From: Clitopilus passeckerianus
Taxonomy: Eukaryota; Basidiomycota; Agaricomycetes; Agaricales; Entolomataceae
Assembly: GCA_944990035.1 (NCBI GenBank)
Contig: CALYLX010000124.1
Span: 124,001-188,000 of the forward strand
Reading direction: 5' to 3'
DNA: 64,000 nucleotides
The notes under the pieces: model-generated
What the model was told of the DNA's origin: nothing
Database searches by the model: none
What the model saw: the letters and a program-made list of their open reading frames with translations, nothing else
Made by a program: the position numbers and the translations under genes
Shown here: one piece after another, positions 1 to 10,704 of the stretch
Numbering within the stretch: the stretch's first letter is position 1
How the letters are laid out: every line of letters begins with the position of its first letter

Positions 1-2382
1 TCGAAACTGTATTATTGTAAGCTTTCTAAGTCTTTAGAATGAGAACGAAGGCGCGGCACACTCGGACAGAATTGACCTCCCGCTTGATCGCAGATGCCGG
101 ACACAAGCCTATGGCCGCACAATGAGGGGCTGAGCCTTGCCGCATGGCCAATCAGTAGAAAATGTCACTCCGGTGGACTCCGACGTCAGACGAAATCTCA
201 ATCGGATTGTATTGCCTATCCAGCTCTAAATATTCAATTTAGACCGACCGTATATCGGTACTATCCTCATATACCATATGTACACTGTCATTTAGCCCTT
301 ACCGCAGCCAAATCTGCGAATTTGAAAAAGTCAGACGATGCTCGAAAGATCGGTAGGGTTTTCTATACATTCTGTGGTCAAAGTAACCTTCGAAGCTGAA
401 CTTCACCATCCAAAAGACAGAAAATATTTCAAGGGCAGTTAATGGAGGTACTAATGCTCCTCACTATCTTTACTCATTACTTTTTGCTTTTCCGTATCCT
501 CGTTGGCCGTGTGTGCGAATGAATGTAGTCATTGTGCCGTAGGCAGTACGTTTCGAATGTCCAAGAACAAATGTGATTTCCCCGCCGTTCCTACAGTAGC
601 TATATGTAGAAATACGATCCCCTCGAGCGCTCGTAAGCCTTCAGTGTCTGAGACAGATCGCTCAGCCTCATGAACGAGAAATGAAAATAGGCAGAAAAAG
701 TTGCAACTATAAGGAATCGAACCCTCAAGCCCAAAAATGGTTTCCCGCGACAAAACCGTTAAGCCACAAGGCCTTTGTGTAAGTACCTACTCAAATGTAT
801 TATGAGGATACGAGCGGTGCCGCTTGAGACGTGAATTATAATGTACTCAAAAGAGTCAAAACCTGGCCATCGGCATTGTAATGCGTTGATTCCCCGATGC
901 GCGGGAGTAACAGTCCATGTGTATTATAATACAGAACCTAATTCAAGCTCAGCAGGCCATACTATAACGCCTTTTTCCACCAAATGCTGGACGTATTACA
1001 AAACAGCTACACGGACTCCTCATCTGTCTAAGTTAACAATATACATATATCTGCCGTAATCACCATGCGTGAGGCGATGGAATCTTCGAGTCTAGTTTCG
1101 GTGCTCGATGTCGTTGATGAAGTACGAATTGCCGGAAGGTAAACTAATTGTTACAAGGTAAAGATATCGATTTGGAGCGTTTCTTGGGAGTCTCGAAATC
1201 GCTGTGGATACTATTCTAGGATATCGACGACCTCATCCCCAGCCACTCCTTCCGTTCCTTCTCCACGAGGCCTGAGCAATTAGGGCTACATCGATGTGGC
1301 AATGCGCAGGGCACGCCCTAGCCGGTCGAAGAATCCGGAGTTTGGTGTGACGGTACCGAGGGATGAACAGATGAGAAGGGGTACGGATACCCACGAGAGG
1401 GCCAAATCAGGAAGAGAGAGGCGTCGGAGGGTGGTGCTCGCAGATATCCGACGTGGATGAAATAAACACTGTGCATGTCGTGAAATTACAATGTTCCGTT
1501 CGGTAATAGCAGCACATCTGTTCCAACCATGTCAGATACTTCTGGCCGCCATGCCCCAAGACTTCGTGAGCAAAGGAGGTTCTAGCTTTACATGGAGGTT
1601 AAAACGGGACGCCAACAAAACGGGGAGGTAAGGGGAGTGAAGAGGTTTTGGGGCCAACGGGGCCAGCGGGTGGAGGGGCGGGGAGAAGTGGAAGAACGGG
1701 GATCAAACGAGCTGGTCGAGCTCTGGGGCGGGAACGTGATTGCCTGGAAGCAAAGTCGGCGTAGCGCCTTGAGATTGCTTCAAGCTAAGATGTTCATTCC
1801 TGTCGGCTCGCTTCTCCGTCAAGGTGGAAATTTCCGATGCCCATGTGTTGAGAAGGGTGGTTGGAGCAAGAGACGCTAGCACGTTGATCGGGGGTTCCAA
1901 TGCTTCCAGGGTGTGACAGCACTACGACTGGGTAGTGGCGCTGAACGGCCAGGCCCGTAGCCACTTGACGTTGTCAGGATCTGCGTCGAAGATATCAACT
2001 TCAGTTTAATAGGTCGACGTACATCACGTGCAGGTGCATCAAGCAGTCTTCGGCGTAAATCGGTCAGATGGAGAGCAAGAGCGAGCGGCTAGGAGTCTAC
2101 ATGTGGTGTATTATCCATGCATTGTAACCTTGCTAACAATGCCGGTGCGAATCGTGCAGTGCTTGAAAACGGCGCAACAGCAGAGACACAAAAACTGAAG
2201 AAGTCAGCAAGAGAAGATCTGCCAGCAAGGATGGTTAGCTAAGCAGCACTTAGCGAGCGCTAAACAGATGAACCAATCATCATCGGCCGATCGATCGCCG
2301 TTTCTTGTTGACCGTGATGGCGTTTGACCCTCCCTTAACATCTACTCTCTCCTTATCACATATAACTCACAGACGACCCTAA
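1..2382. other. Intergenic region, no supported gene
   Basis: I see no reading frame with recognisable domains or a convincing exon chain. The short frames have no family signature. A tRNA-like segment sits on the minus strand at 702-773 and is listed separately. A purine-rich stretch at about 1590-1720 gives spurious frames. Confidence 0.6.
702..773 (-). other. tRNA-like segment (Pol III A and B boxes)
   Basis: The minus strand carries TGGCTTAACGG (756-766), a good box A, and GGTTCGATTCC (713-723), a good box B, about 32 nt apart. A run of five T follows at 699-695, as a Pol III terminator would. The 5' and 3' acceptor arms do not pair, so this is not a functional tRNA. It is better read as a tRNA pseudogene or the head of a tRNA-derived SINE. 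The same box A occurs at 24659. Confidence 0.4.
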
Positions 2383-3518
2383 ATGCTGCAACCTCAACAG
2401 AACACCGTCGATTTTCTCATTCTTGGCGCTGGATGGACCTCCACCTTTCTGATTCCATGGTTGACTGAGCCTCCGTGTTTTTTGACGTATGCTGCGACGT
2501 CTCGTTCTGGCTCAAAGTCGACGATTGCCTTTACTTTTGACCAAGAGGGAGAAGATACAGAAAAAGAAGAGGGGAACTTCCGGAAGCTACCTGACGCAAA
2601 GACCGTTCTGATAACCTTTCCTATCACGAAAGAAGGCGCTGTGACACGGCTGGTTGGAACATATAGGAGGACAAGGAGCTGGTTCACGGGCAGTGAATCG
2701 GAACGGTGTGAAGTCCGGTGGATTCAGCTGGGAAGTACTGGTGTCTGGGATGTAGGATACTCAGAAACTCCCGCCTTTGCAAGCTAACATACCTTTTTCC
2801 CGTCCAGGGAGTTCGTAAAACCGCGACAACTGCCAGTGATGGGAAGACCACAGCTTCGCCGACGAAATCTAATAGCCATACTTGGTATACTAGGCATTCT
2901 CCACTGGGAATACCTCTATCTCCGCGTGCCATCTGCGAGACTGAGCTTCTCTCGCTCAACTCTTCGTCGACTGGCGACCTCACAACGGTTCTGAACCTGA
3001 GTGGGCTCTGGGGTGGCGAACGTCAACCAAGACGATGGGTAGGTAGAGTGGCTCCAACGAAGGAAGCTTTGAAGAACAAGGTACAACGCTCTTTACTCGA
3101 GAAATTAGAATTCGATGTTTATCCCTAGATATAGGGCTCTCTTCACCTCATCCACGGCACAGATGTTGCACGTGCGATCCTCGCCATCCATTCAGGATTC
3201 GACAAAGCTGCTGGTGAGAGGTGGTTACTCACCGATGGGCGGGTCTACGACTGGTGGGATTTGGCCTCGGCGTGGCAAACTTCTTGTACGTGTGTTGGCT
3301 TGTCGCCCAATGTAACATTTACTCAACAATTTCCGTTTCTCATCCTAGCCGACTTTTCGTCAAAGCAAGGTCCACAAGCGACCTGGGTTCGAGAACTCAT
3401 GCATGAGGAGGGCGTGAGGGCGTTGCCTAGAAACGTCGAATCGCTCGGGCGAGCTCTGGATGGGAGAGAATTCTGGGACACATTCCAACTCACGCCTGTT
3501 AAAGGTCGTGTGGTATAA
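2383..3518 (+). CDS. NAD(P)-binding Rossmann-fold protein (atypical SDR/YeeZ-like)
   Basis: Four exons can be joined in frame: 2383-2751, 2808-3080, 3135-3285 and 3349-3518, with introns of 56, 54 and 63 nt. They encode 320 residues. The N-terminus DFLILGAGWTS (about residues 10-20) is a beta-strand plus a glycine-rich nucleotide-binding loop. The GxGxxG third glycine is replaced by Ser. Later segments WYTRHSPLG, HGTDVARAIL and ERWLLTDGRVYDWWDL match the general layout of the fungal epimerase-like proteins related to bacterial YeeZ. The substrate is unknown. The frame total (963 nt) is a multiple of three, which supports the model. The ATG at 2383 is the first in frame before the Rossmann strand. 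Confidence 0.75.
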
Positions 3519-4199
3519 ACGTTGGTACTCGCTCGTTGAATTGGAGGGATTTCGCGTGCTAGTTGGCATTCTAAACTTTGGACGTTACTTGATGCCACTT
3601 TGACAAGGTCTTGGTACGATTGACTGTCATGTGTCGACATTGAAATGTTTTAATAATAGTATGCATGGTCTGGATCGCTTGGGGATGTGCCTTCCAACGA
3701 GTGGGAGACGAGGCTGGTGGAAAACTAAATATGCCAACGTTCAGCTGGAGCATCAAACTATCACTACTAGTCTGACCTGTGCTGTTCGTGCTATCTCGTT
3801 ATATCAACCTCCCCTCCCTTGATTAACTGGAAGAATCGGCTGAACTCCATAGACAACCCTCGGAAATACGCCTTGGTCAGCTACCGGTTTCGACGAGGGA
3901 TCTGTGAGGGCTAAGCATGACGGCGCCTCACGCCTGTATACTGGACTTTTAAAGCCCAGTAATTCTGAGTTAAAGATCAGAGTCGTCAAGAGGCGTCCAC
4001 CCAACTAGTCTCGATTTCTTTCGACTCTGGGACTTGCAAGAGCTTTAGGAAGATTAGACTACTTATTTTCGGTGATTCCCACTCTATACAGGGATTTTGA
4101 GTGGGTATCCGTTGACAAACCTTCGTTATTGTCAAATACGTGTCAAATACTAACGATAGAGTAGAAGCTTGGCCCAAACACAGCACCTCAGCGCAATGT
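3519..4199. other. Intergenic or decayed sequence
   Basis: No supported gene. This is where the missing 5' half of the broken F-box/LRR-like copy at 4200-5048 would be expected, but I could not recognise F-box sequence in it. Confidence 0.45.
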
Positions 4200-5048
4200 G
4201 AGATCGAGTTCAAAATTTCTCTAACAGTCAACTTGGAGACAATCGCCCCATTCTATTCTCCCTTTACCCGCCTGCGCTCAACCATGAAGGACCTTCTGGA
4301 GATCATATCTACACACAGATCCCTAAAAGCATCGACTCTTGCGAAATGGCTCGGTGGGTTTGTGCTTAATCTCTCTGAGTCAGTCATGCCGGGCTGACTT
4401 TCGATCTTAGGGCTCCCATCCAGGTGCCACTCCTCCGACGACAACCAAATTAATTCACTGATATAGGTTGATTACACTACAGATAAAGCTCCATTCGGGC
4501 TTCGTAAACTCACCCATAAGATCGGCTATTTGGATGGCTCTCATCTGCGCTACCTGGTCTCAAGTCCCAATCCAGTCCTGCGATACATTCGCCTGTGGGA
4601 ATTATCGGGAATTGCGGATAGCGACCTGCACGTTTTCTTTGCAGCTACATCAAGGTCTCTTGAAAGCATCACCATCTACGAATCCAAGATTACCGTGGAC
4701 TCAGACAAACTCGCTCTGGACGTATATCTCCCCTCCATGACGCGCATTACCGAGATCAATGTACAGGGCAACTTGATGTTAAATCTAGTGCTGATTCGAA
4801 AGTGCGCATCGACCACGGGGCGGAAATCCAAGTTGCACATTTCTGCCTTCTCCGTGGATGCGGTATTCGAGAAACCAGATGTCCGCGGGGTTGGACTCCT
4901 ATCCACAGTGAAGGTTACGAATTGGGATAGAATATGGTTGAGTTCATGGGATGTACCCCAGCCGACAGAGGAACAGGTTTCCGAGATCGGTAAAGCACAG
5001 CAGGTTGCACAGAAAAGAGGGATCGAGTTCAAGGCATGTTTGGATTGA
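4200..5048 (+). pseudogene. F-box/LRR-like paralogue, 5' truncated
   Basis: The C-terminal half is clear. From about 4484 the frame reads FGLRKLTHKIGYLDGSHLRY, then LVSSPNPVLRYIRLWELSG and a tail QQVAQKRGIEFKACLD. This lines up with the genes at 11815 and 54780 (tails VVANERHIDLNVVYCL and RQVAERRGISLTIPWL). A preceding block at about 4240-4340 (MKDLLEIISTHRSLKASTL) matches the block before the last introns of those genes. No F-box or intact start is visible upstream, so it is either a 5'-truncated copy or a gene whose first exons I could not find. The family is LRR-like and its binding partner is unknown. Confidence 0.5.
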
Positions 5049-5905
5049 AGATTCATTTTATTCGTAAAGTACTTGGGACGTATCAAAGCGGTGGTGAAAT
5101 TTCCGTACCAGCACCAAGCTGGCTATGCCACAACCGTTTGCAGGCATTTCGGTTGGGTACCCTTATGGTCGAGAGAGCATACAGGATAATGTGGCGTTGC
5201 ATGCTCGGGATCTTTAAGGTCCAGGGTTTTCTCCCGAAACCTTGAGCACCGGCGACGGCGGATCTGGCCATGAGGTCGTTGGTGGCGTCATGCACATCGT
5301 TGAAATATCATGGTAGTTGGTCCTCTTAGAGAACAACGACGCGCCCAATGATAAGGAGAACGCGTGAGCATTCCGAAGATGAAAAATTGGTGACTTTGGT
5401 CACTGTCAACATCGTCGCAAAGCCGTTGTAATTGCGAGTAGGAGTAGGGGTTCTTAAGGAGGTAGCAAGCTAGACGTGCTAAGGAGCTGCGGCCCCAGGT
5501 TCATGTGGTTGGAAGGATTCGGAACTGGCCATCGTTGTTTGCAGCCGTGCCATGTACAGTACACTGTACACTGTGGGACGCAGCAAATACACTGTTAACT
5601 CTGCCAGTACAGTACTCGAGTACTGGCGACTCGGTAGCGGCTTGTCACGGTGTCACTATCAGTGTCAGCTCACGTGGCCATAATTGGTGGCCACTCCAGC
5701 CAAACAGGGTTAAACATTTAGACGGGAAAGGCTGTAATCGAAGTTGGATTGAAGCCTTTTTAGCACGACGAACTGGTGAAGCTTGGAGGCCTATGTAGCT
5801 GGTCGCATATTCATACACACACACATCCCACCTCGTTCTGTTGTATCTCTCACTAAGACTCTCTTATACACCGACCTTACACTACCTATAACTGGGATCA
5901 GCAAC
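5049..5905. other. Intergenic; short perfect palindromes
   Basis: Two palindromes lie close together. TGTACAGT-AC-ACTGTACA is at 5553-5570 and AGTACTCGAGTACT is at 5611-5624. They lie about 280-350 nt upstream of the ATG of the beta-motif gene at 5906. A CA-rich microsatellite occurs near 5815-5826. No other gene is supported. Confidence 0.5.
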
Positions 5906-6342
5906 ATGGAACTTCCGAACATCTCTATGTTCTCTGGAGCTGAGAACGTGAAGATAACTGGCGGAAGCTTTTCCATAATGAGATTCAAGACTGTGAACAA
6001 TGCACTAGGCGATACACTCCCTGGCAGCAATTCTCAGCCAGCAAATTACAGCACACGTACACGATGTTCGTTATAATTCTCCTGACTTCGCTTACCTCTA
6101 TATATCTAGCTTCCATCACACTGTTCCAAGGCGCCAAAGGCGTTCAGATCTGTGACACCCAATTCACATCCACCGAGCTCGAAGTCATGTGCCCCCCGTT
6201 GAATGTGTCACGTCCGCCTAGACAAGGTACGCATTCTTCTTCCGAATCCCCGCCCAGCGACGATGATGTCCTGACTATTTGATAAGGACCCCGCCAGGGC
6301 ACCCGGCCTACTTGTCGCTGTCGACGAAGAAGGCGGTCTTGA
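5906..6342 (+). CDS. Small two-repeat beta-motif protein, member 1
   Basis: Exons 5906-6056, 6110-6226 and 6287-6342 join into 107 residues. Both introns (53 and 60 nt) are phase 1. Exon 1 carries NISMFSGAENVKITGGSF. Exon 2 carries a second, degenerate copy, SITLFQGAKGVQICDTQF. Exon 3 is a short tail rich in Arg. Members 2 and 3 at 25338 and 26628 have the same order and intron phases. The alternating hydrophobic pattern plus GG turns suggests one beta-solenoid rung per repeat. Similar motifs occur, as far as I recall, at the N-termini of Agaricomycete STAND/NLR-type proteins, but none is attached here. No signal peptide. The function is unknown; amyloid signalling is a hypothesis only. Confidence 0.6.
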
Positions 6343-8116
6343 TCATGAGCTGGACTTCCCGATGTCCACTACGTAGTTCTTGGCTCAATGAGTCCAATGT
6401 GTTATACACGGTTGTGAAACGTGTATTCCAGTTTCAATATGATACTATTATACCTTCGATTTGTTTATGAAGCTCTTAGGATTGTTCTAGCCCACGATTC
6501 CAAATATATCTACGACTGAGACAAGCTAAGACCGAGACAAGTATCTCGATTCGATACACTATCCAACCTAGGTGACGCAACTACCACACCTGTGCCTGGA
6601 GACTAGACAAACGAGGCTAGACAAAGATATCAGTCAGCAAAACCTGGTTATAAGGATTCATCGAACATCACTGACTTTTTGAAATGACAATTTAGTGCCC
6701 CTCGCTTCTGCAACTCCCCTCGCCTCTTCCAGATCAATTGCAATTCCCATATACGGTAGGGTATCGATTGTGACACTCCTCTAATCCGTCCTGCCAGGCC
6801 AATACCGTATGGGTAAGTATGGGCGAAGATATATCGGCTAGGCCACCATTCGATGATTAGTTCTCTTCCCCTAGAGCCCGTAGTAAGAGAGGCGGGTCCT
6901 TTCTGCCTTCGAGATATTCTAAATGTGAAAATAATCCTCCCAGAGACAAATGCACCCTCAGGGAATGCATAGAGTCAATGATCATGTCCATGGCAGTGTC
7001 GAGCATACCAGGGATGGCTCAGAACCGTTTGAGACACTCAAGACGGTGTTCGTGGTCCAATTACGATCTGTGAACTTGCATATTGTCACTTCTAAATCTC
7101 GTAGGCTTCTCGGAGATGGATTGAGGGAATCGACTAATCCTGCGTTTTCCGACCGCGTATATGTTTGATTTCGAATTCTTGGAGCCCGTCAGTCTGAGTA
7201 GGGTGCGAGAGGAGGTGTTGGAGATGAACGCCAAGGAGCGGAGATTTAGTTCTGAGGTAGCCTAGTTGAAGAGCCGTTGGTACGACACCGGTACCTCTGA
7301 TTCAAAGGAATCGCTGAGAATTCAGATTCGCGCAATTCGGCCAAACTGAAGACGAGCTCACTGTATTCCCCATTCCCGAATGGCTATAAGCACGTCTTCG
7401 AAGAAGACAGACTCAGAGAGCTCGTGTTCTGCTTCCCTTTTTTCTGGAATCTTGAAATCTTGCACATGCCCGAGATCCGCAAGCGCAGACCATACTAAAT
7501 CAGTTTTTGAACACGGAAAGCTACCAAAAAAATGGACTTCCTCCTACCTCTGACGCAGAGAGTCGACGAAGTTAATTCACATATGGTAAACTTGACACTT
7601 TAGGTATCTTAGAGATTTCAGGTATGAACAGTAAAGCGAGACGCTGGAGGTGTGCAAGTCCCAACGAACTCAGCTATGTGCAATCCATGAGAGGAAGCCG
7701 CCAAGAAAGAGCTCGAATCTGCCAGTCCGAGTCGCCATTCCTTGCGTCAATCGTTGTTCACATTATAATCGCCGACCGGCGGGATTGATCGCGGATACCT
7801 CCGGTACTGGTGAGGCCTAGGGCCTAGGCCCTCCACATCAAACTTCACACCTTTTAGACCATGGACTCCGTCATTGGACTCTGTTCTTCTCTGTGGCAGC
7901 CTGTCTCCTCTCGGATCCAGTTTCCATTCATGTGGCAACACAACCATGTAAAAATCTCGGTTTTTCCGCTCTGACGAAAGGAAATCTCACAACTACGGCC
8001 AAGAAGACACCTCCTTCTTGATACACCGGTGGCTCACATCGGACTGACCAACTATGGCCACTGTATTTTCGTTCGTTCCGGTCGCCAGGCTCGTCAGAAG
8101 ATGGCGTGATGCTTGC
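6343..8116. other. Intergenic, no supported gene
   Basis: Only short frames without recognisable domains. A frame at 6950-7168 and another at about 7162-7265 have plausible composition but no start/stop/splice chain I can defend. Confidence 0.5.
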
Positions 8117-8743
8117 ACTCCGGAGTGTGATGGGTGTTTCCCGAGGAAAAATGGGCGAGGAAAAGTTACTCGTTTTCTTGGGCACATTTTTATGTAGGAA
8201 AGATTATAGATGTATCTAGGAGAAAAGTTATGAAAAATTCTGAAATGTTTCTTACGGTATTTGGCTCAAGAAACTTGTATCGTTGTTCTTGTGGAAACCT
8301 TTCAGAGAAATTTTGAGTGTTTCTGGTCAAAAAAAGGTCAAGTTTTCTGTCGAATAATTTCAATGGAAACATACATCTTCGGACATTTCTAGGCAAAAAG
8401 AACTTATAATTTAGCCAATTTCTTGCATGTTTCCGGAGTAAACATGGTAAATTTCAAAAACATGTGTTGTTTTTACTATGGAAATACCCTAAGATGAATG
8501 TTTCTGATGAGATGATCAGACAAAAAACTTAACCTCTTTTGGATAGAAACATCCAAAACTTCTCTAAAGAGTTTCCGAGAGAAAAACATTCCACGTTTCT
8601 TGGGCGTCGTACCATAGGAAACATTTCAAAAGTTTTCATCATTTTCCTCCTGTTATCTTCTCTATGTAAAAATGTGCCCGAGATAAAGAAATAACTTTTC
8701 CTAGCCCGTTTCTCCTCAGGAAACATGGATCACACCCTGGAGT
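8117..8743. repeat. Large imperfect palindrome / fold-back element
   Basis: The segment is almost one long inverted repeat centred near 8430, with arms of about 300 nt. The left arm begins ACTCCGGAGTGTGAT at 8117. The right arm ends ATCACACCCTGGAGT at 8743. Inner blocks also match, such as GGCACATTTTTA at left against its complement at right. As a result, both strands show a similar frame starting MFPEEK. Arm similarity is roughly three quarters by eye. The flanks GTGATGC (8106) and GCATCAC (8754) extend the symmetry. It is AT-rich relative to its neighbours. It could be a fold-back transposon, a long-arm MITE or a hairpin small-RNA source. It ends 306 nt upstream of the UstYa-like ATG. Confidence 0.8.
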
Positions 8744-9049
8744 GTTGATCAGTGCATCACAAGGTGCCTATCCCCCGAAGACCGAAGTGAGGGCGCCCGA
8801 TACTGAGGACCCTTGACTGATAGAGCTCTGGTGATCGAGATCCCAACACGCTGACGAGATGACATTGAGTTAACCGGGTATTCAATTCAGCTCTTCATAT
8901 ATGGTTCCATTCCATGAGCGCCGGGTGAACGAGCCCACGACCGTCCACAGAGTTCCACAGGTAAACTGCTCCTTGTCCCGTCCCAAGTCGTTCCGTTGCT
9001 GATCAGCCCGGAATCAAGTCCCTCAGCCATTGAATCTCCCATATTGATA
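8744..9049. promoter_or_regulatory. Presumed promoter region of the UstYa-like gene
   Basis: About 300 nt between the palindrome and the UstYa-like ATG. I see no distinct binding site. Its role is inferred only from position. Confidence 0.3.
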
Positions 9050-10079
9050 ATGAGCAAGAGCCTCGAAGAATATATTCCTCTCGCGGCTGAGGATCCTTCG
9101 CAGACTCAAGATGAGAGCGACTATATTCGTAGGCGTAGCCCTTCAATGAGAGGTCGATACGGAGACAAGCTACCCTATCTGCTGGTCATTCTTCTCCAAT
9201 CCATCTGCCTCCTCGTCGTTTCTATCGCTTTTGTACGCAAGAGTGGAGATCACCCTCCAAATACGACGCCAGTTAGGACCTCTACGCCCAACCAAATATG
9301 GTGTAAGTCACAATTCCGACCCTTGTTCACCTCTCTATGAACGCTGATTATCTCCCAGCACCCGCTCAGGATATCATCGAGCACGAAGTCAAGGTTTTCA
9401 CTGGAGGCTTTGACAATCAGAAGACGATATACCAGGAAACCTCCGATGCCGCCGATAAGGCTTGGGAGGATCTGTACAACCGTAAGCTCTCTAGAAATGT
9501 CTTTGCGGTCAGCGAGCTCACTGTCTGATAGGTACCCTAATGAAAATAAACAAGAACGAGGCCTCACAACTTCCCAATAAGACATATCCTCTCAAAGACT
9601 CGCCCGGATACTACATTACCGAGCTCGATGTGTTCCACCAACTTCATTGTCTCGTGAGTTCCCCGACATTACTTATCTGCTATCCTGCTGATATAATGTT
9701 CGCAGAACAAGATCCGACAAGCATTGAACAAGGATAGGTACTGGGGCCATCTGAAAAACGCCGAAGAACATTTGGGAGACGACCATATCTCTCACTGCGT
9801 GGATTCAATTCGGCAGTCTCTCATGTACGTGATCGGTCTCTCCCCCTTCAGTTGTTTGTAAAAGTGACACTCTTGTATAGGTGCAATGCCGACATCTCGA
9901 CTATCCCATGGCAATGGCACGAACCATCCAAGTCCGTGAAGATTCGCCTCAATTATCCTCACCAGTGCATCAACTTCGAGAAACTCTGGGATTGGGTTTA
10001 CGAGAGGCATCTGGACGAGTACATTGACCCGAACACATATGTCGCGGATGAGCTTCCAGAACCTAAGATCGTGTATTGA
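9050..10079 (+). CDS. UstYa-like oxidase (DUF3328 family)
   Basis: Five exons (9050-9302, 9359-9481, 9532-9653, 9706-9824, 9881-10079) give 816 nt and a 271-residue protein in one frame. A cytosolic N-terminus precedes one membrane helix at about residues 41-61, which is the usual DUF3328 topology. Two HxxHC motifs are present, HQLHC and HISHC; these are the diagnostic copper-binding-type motifs of the family. A WPW-like stretch (STIPWQWHEP) and CINFEKLWDW follow, as in UstYa proteins. Known relatives cross-link or oxidise ribosomal peptides (ustiloxin, phomopsin, asperipin) in the secretory pathway. The next gene downstream, 626 nt away on the same strand, encodes a Kex2-type repeat precursor and is the obvious candidate substrate. 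An upstream TTG at 8996 was rejected in favour of this ATG. Confidence 0.9.
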
Positions 10080-10704
10080 TATTGTAGCTTACTCCATGTA
10101 TGAACGAGGCAATTAGAACCTGAATACCGGCATGAACCATGTGGACGAAGAGATCTGGAATGCACAGTTGAATACACGTGTGCCTAATTATAGATTTCAC
10201 CGCAAACAATCAGAGCGGGGTGGGATTACGATTACGCCAGGGTCGTATATCCCGAGATCCTCGGTTGGCAATGGCGAGAGGCATTGTTGAACATTGCGTG
10301 ATAGTACCGCCGGATCTTCAAGATAGGCCTGACCTGCCCGGATTTCAATGGGAAGGCTCGCCTAAAACCAACCTCCATTCTGTTGCGAATATAATTGGCG
10401 TCCATCTGACAGAGCAACAGCATGGTTCGCTAAGGCGCAGCCTCTCGTTGAAGTGCACCATACGGTGCTGACATCAAATCCGAATACATTCATTTGCGAG
10501 CGTGTCGGATATCCTGACTTCCTGGCATCCATGGTTCGGCCAGAATCGATGGACCGCTGCCACATATCATAGAAGCTCATAATGGCGACGTGATGGGCGG
10601 TTGAAGATCTGAATTGAGCGGACTGAGCATTGGGGTAGAAAAGGGCAACGTTGAAGCGTTTACATACCTTAATCCTGTTCACCCGTTGACAGATCAAACT
10701 CGCA
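10080..10704. promoter_or_regulatory. Spacer between oxidase and precursor genes
   Basis: No supported gene. It must hold the 3' end of the UstYa-like transcript and the promoter of the precursor gene. I see no clear TATA box or repeated operator-like element. Confidence 0.4.

Noticed and set aside
8134..8726. Two similar small proteins beginning MFPEEK on opposite strands
   Set aside because: The similarity results from the inverted repeat; the frames are not gene-like.
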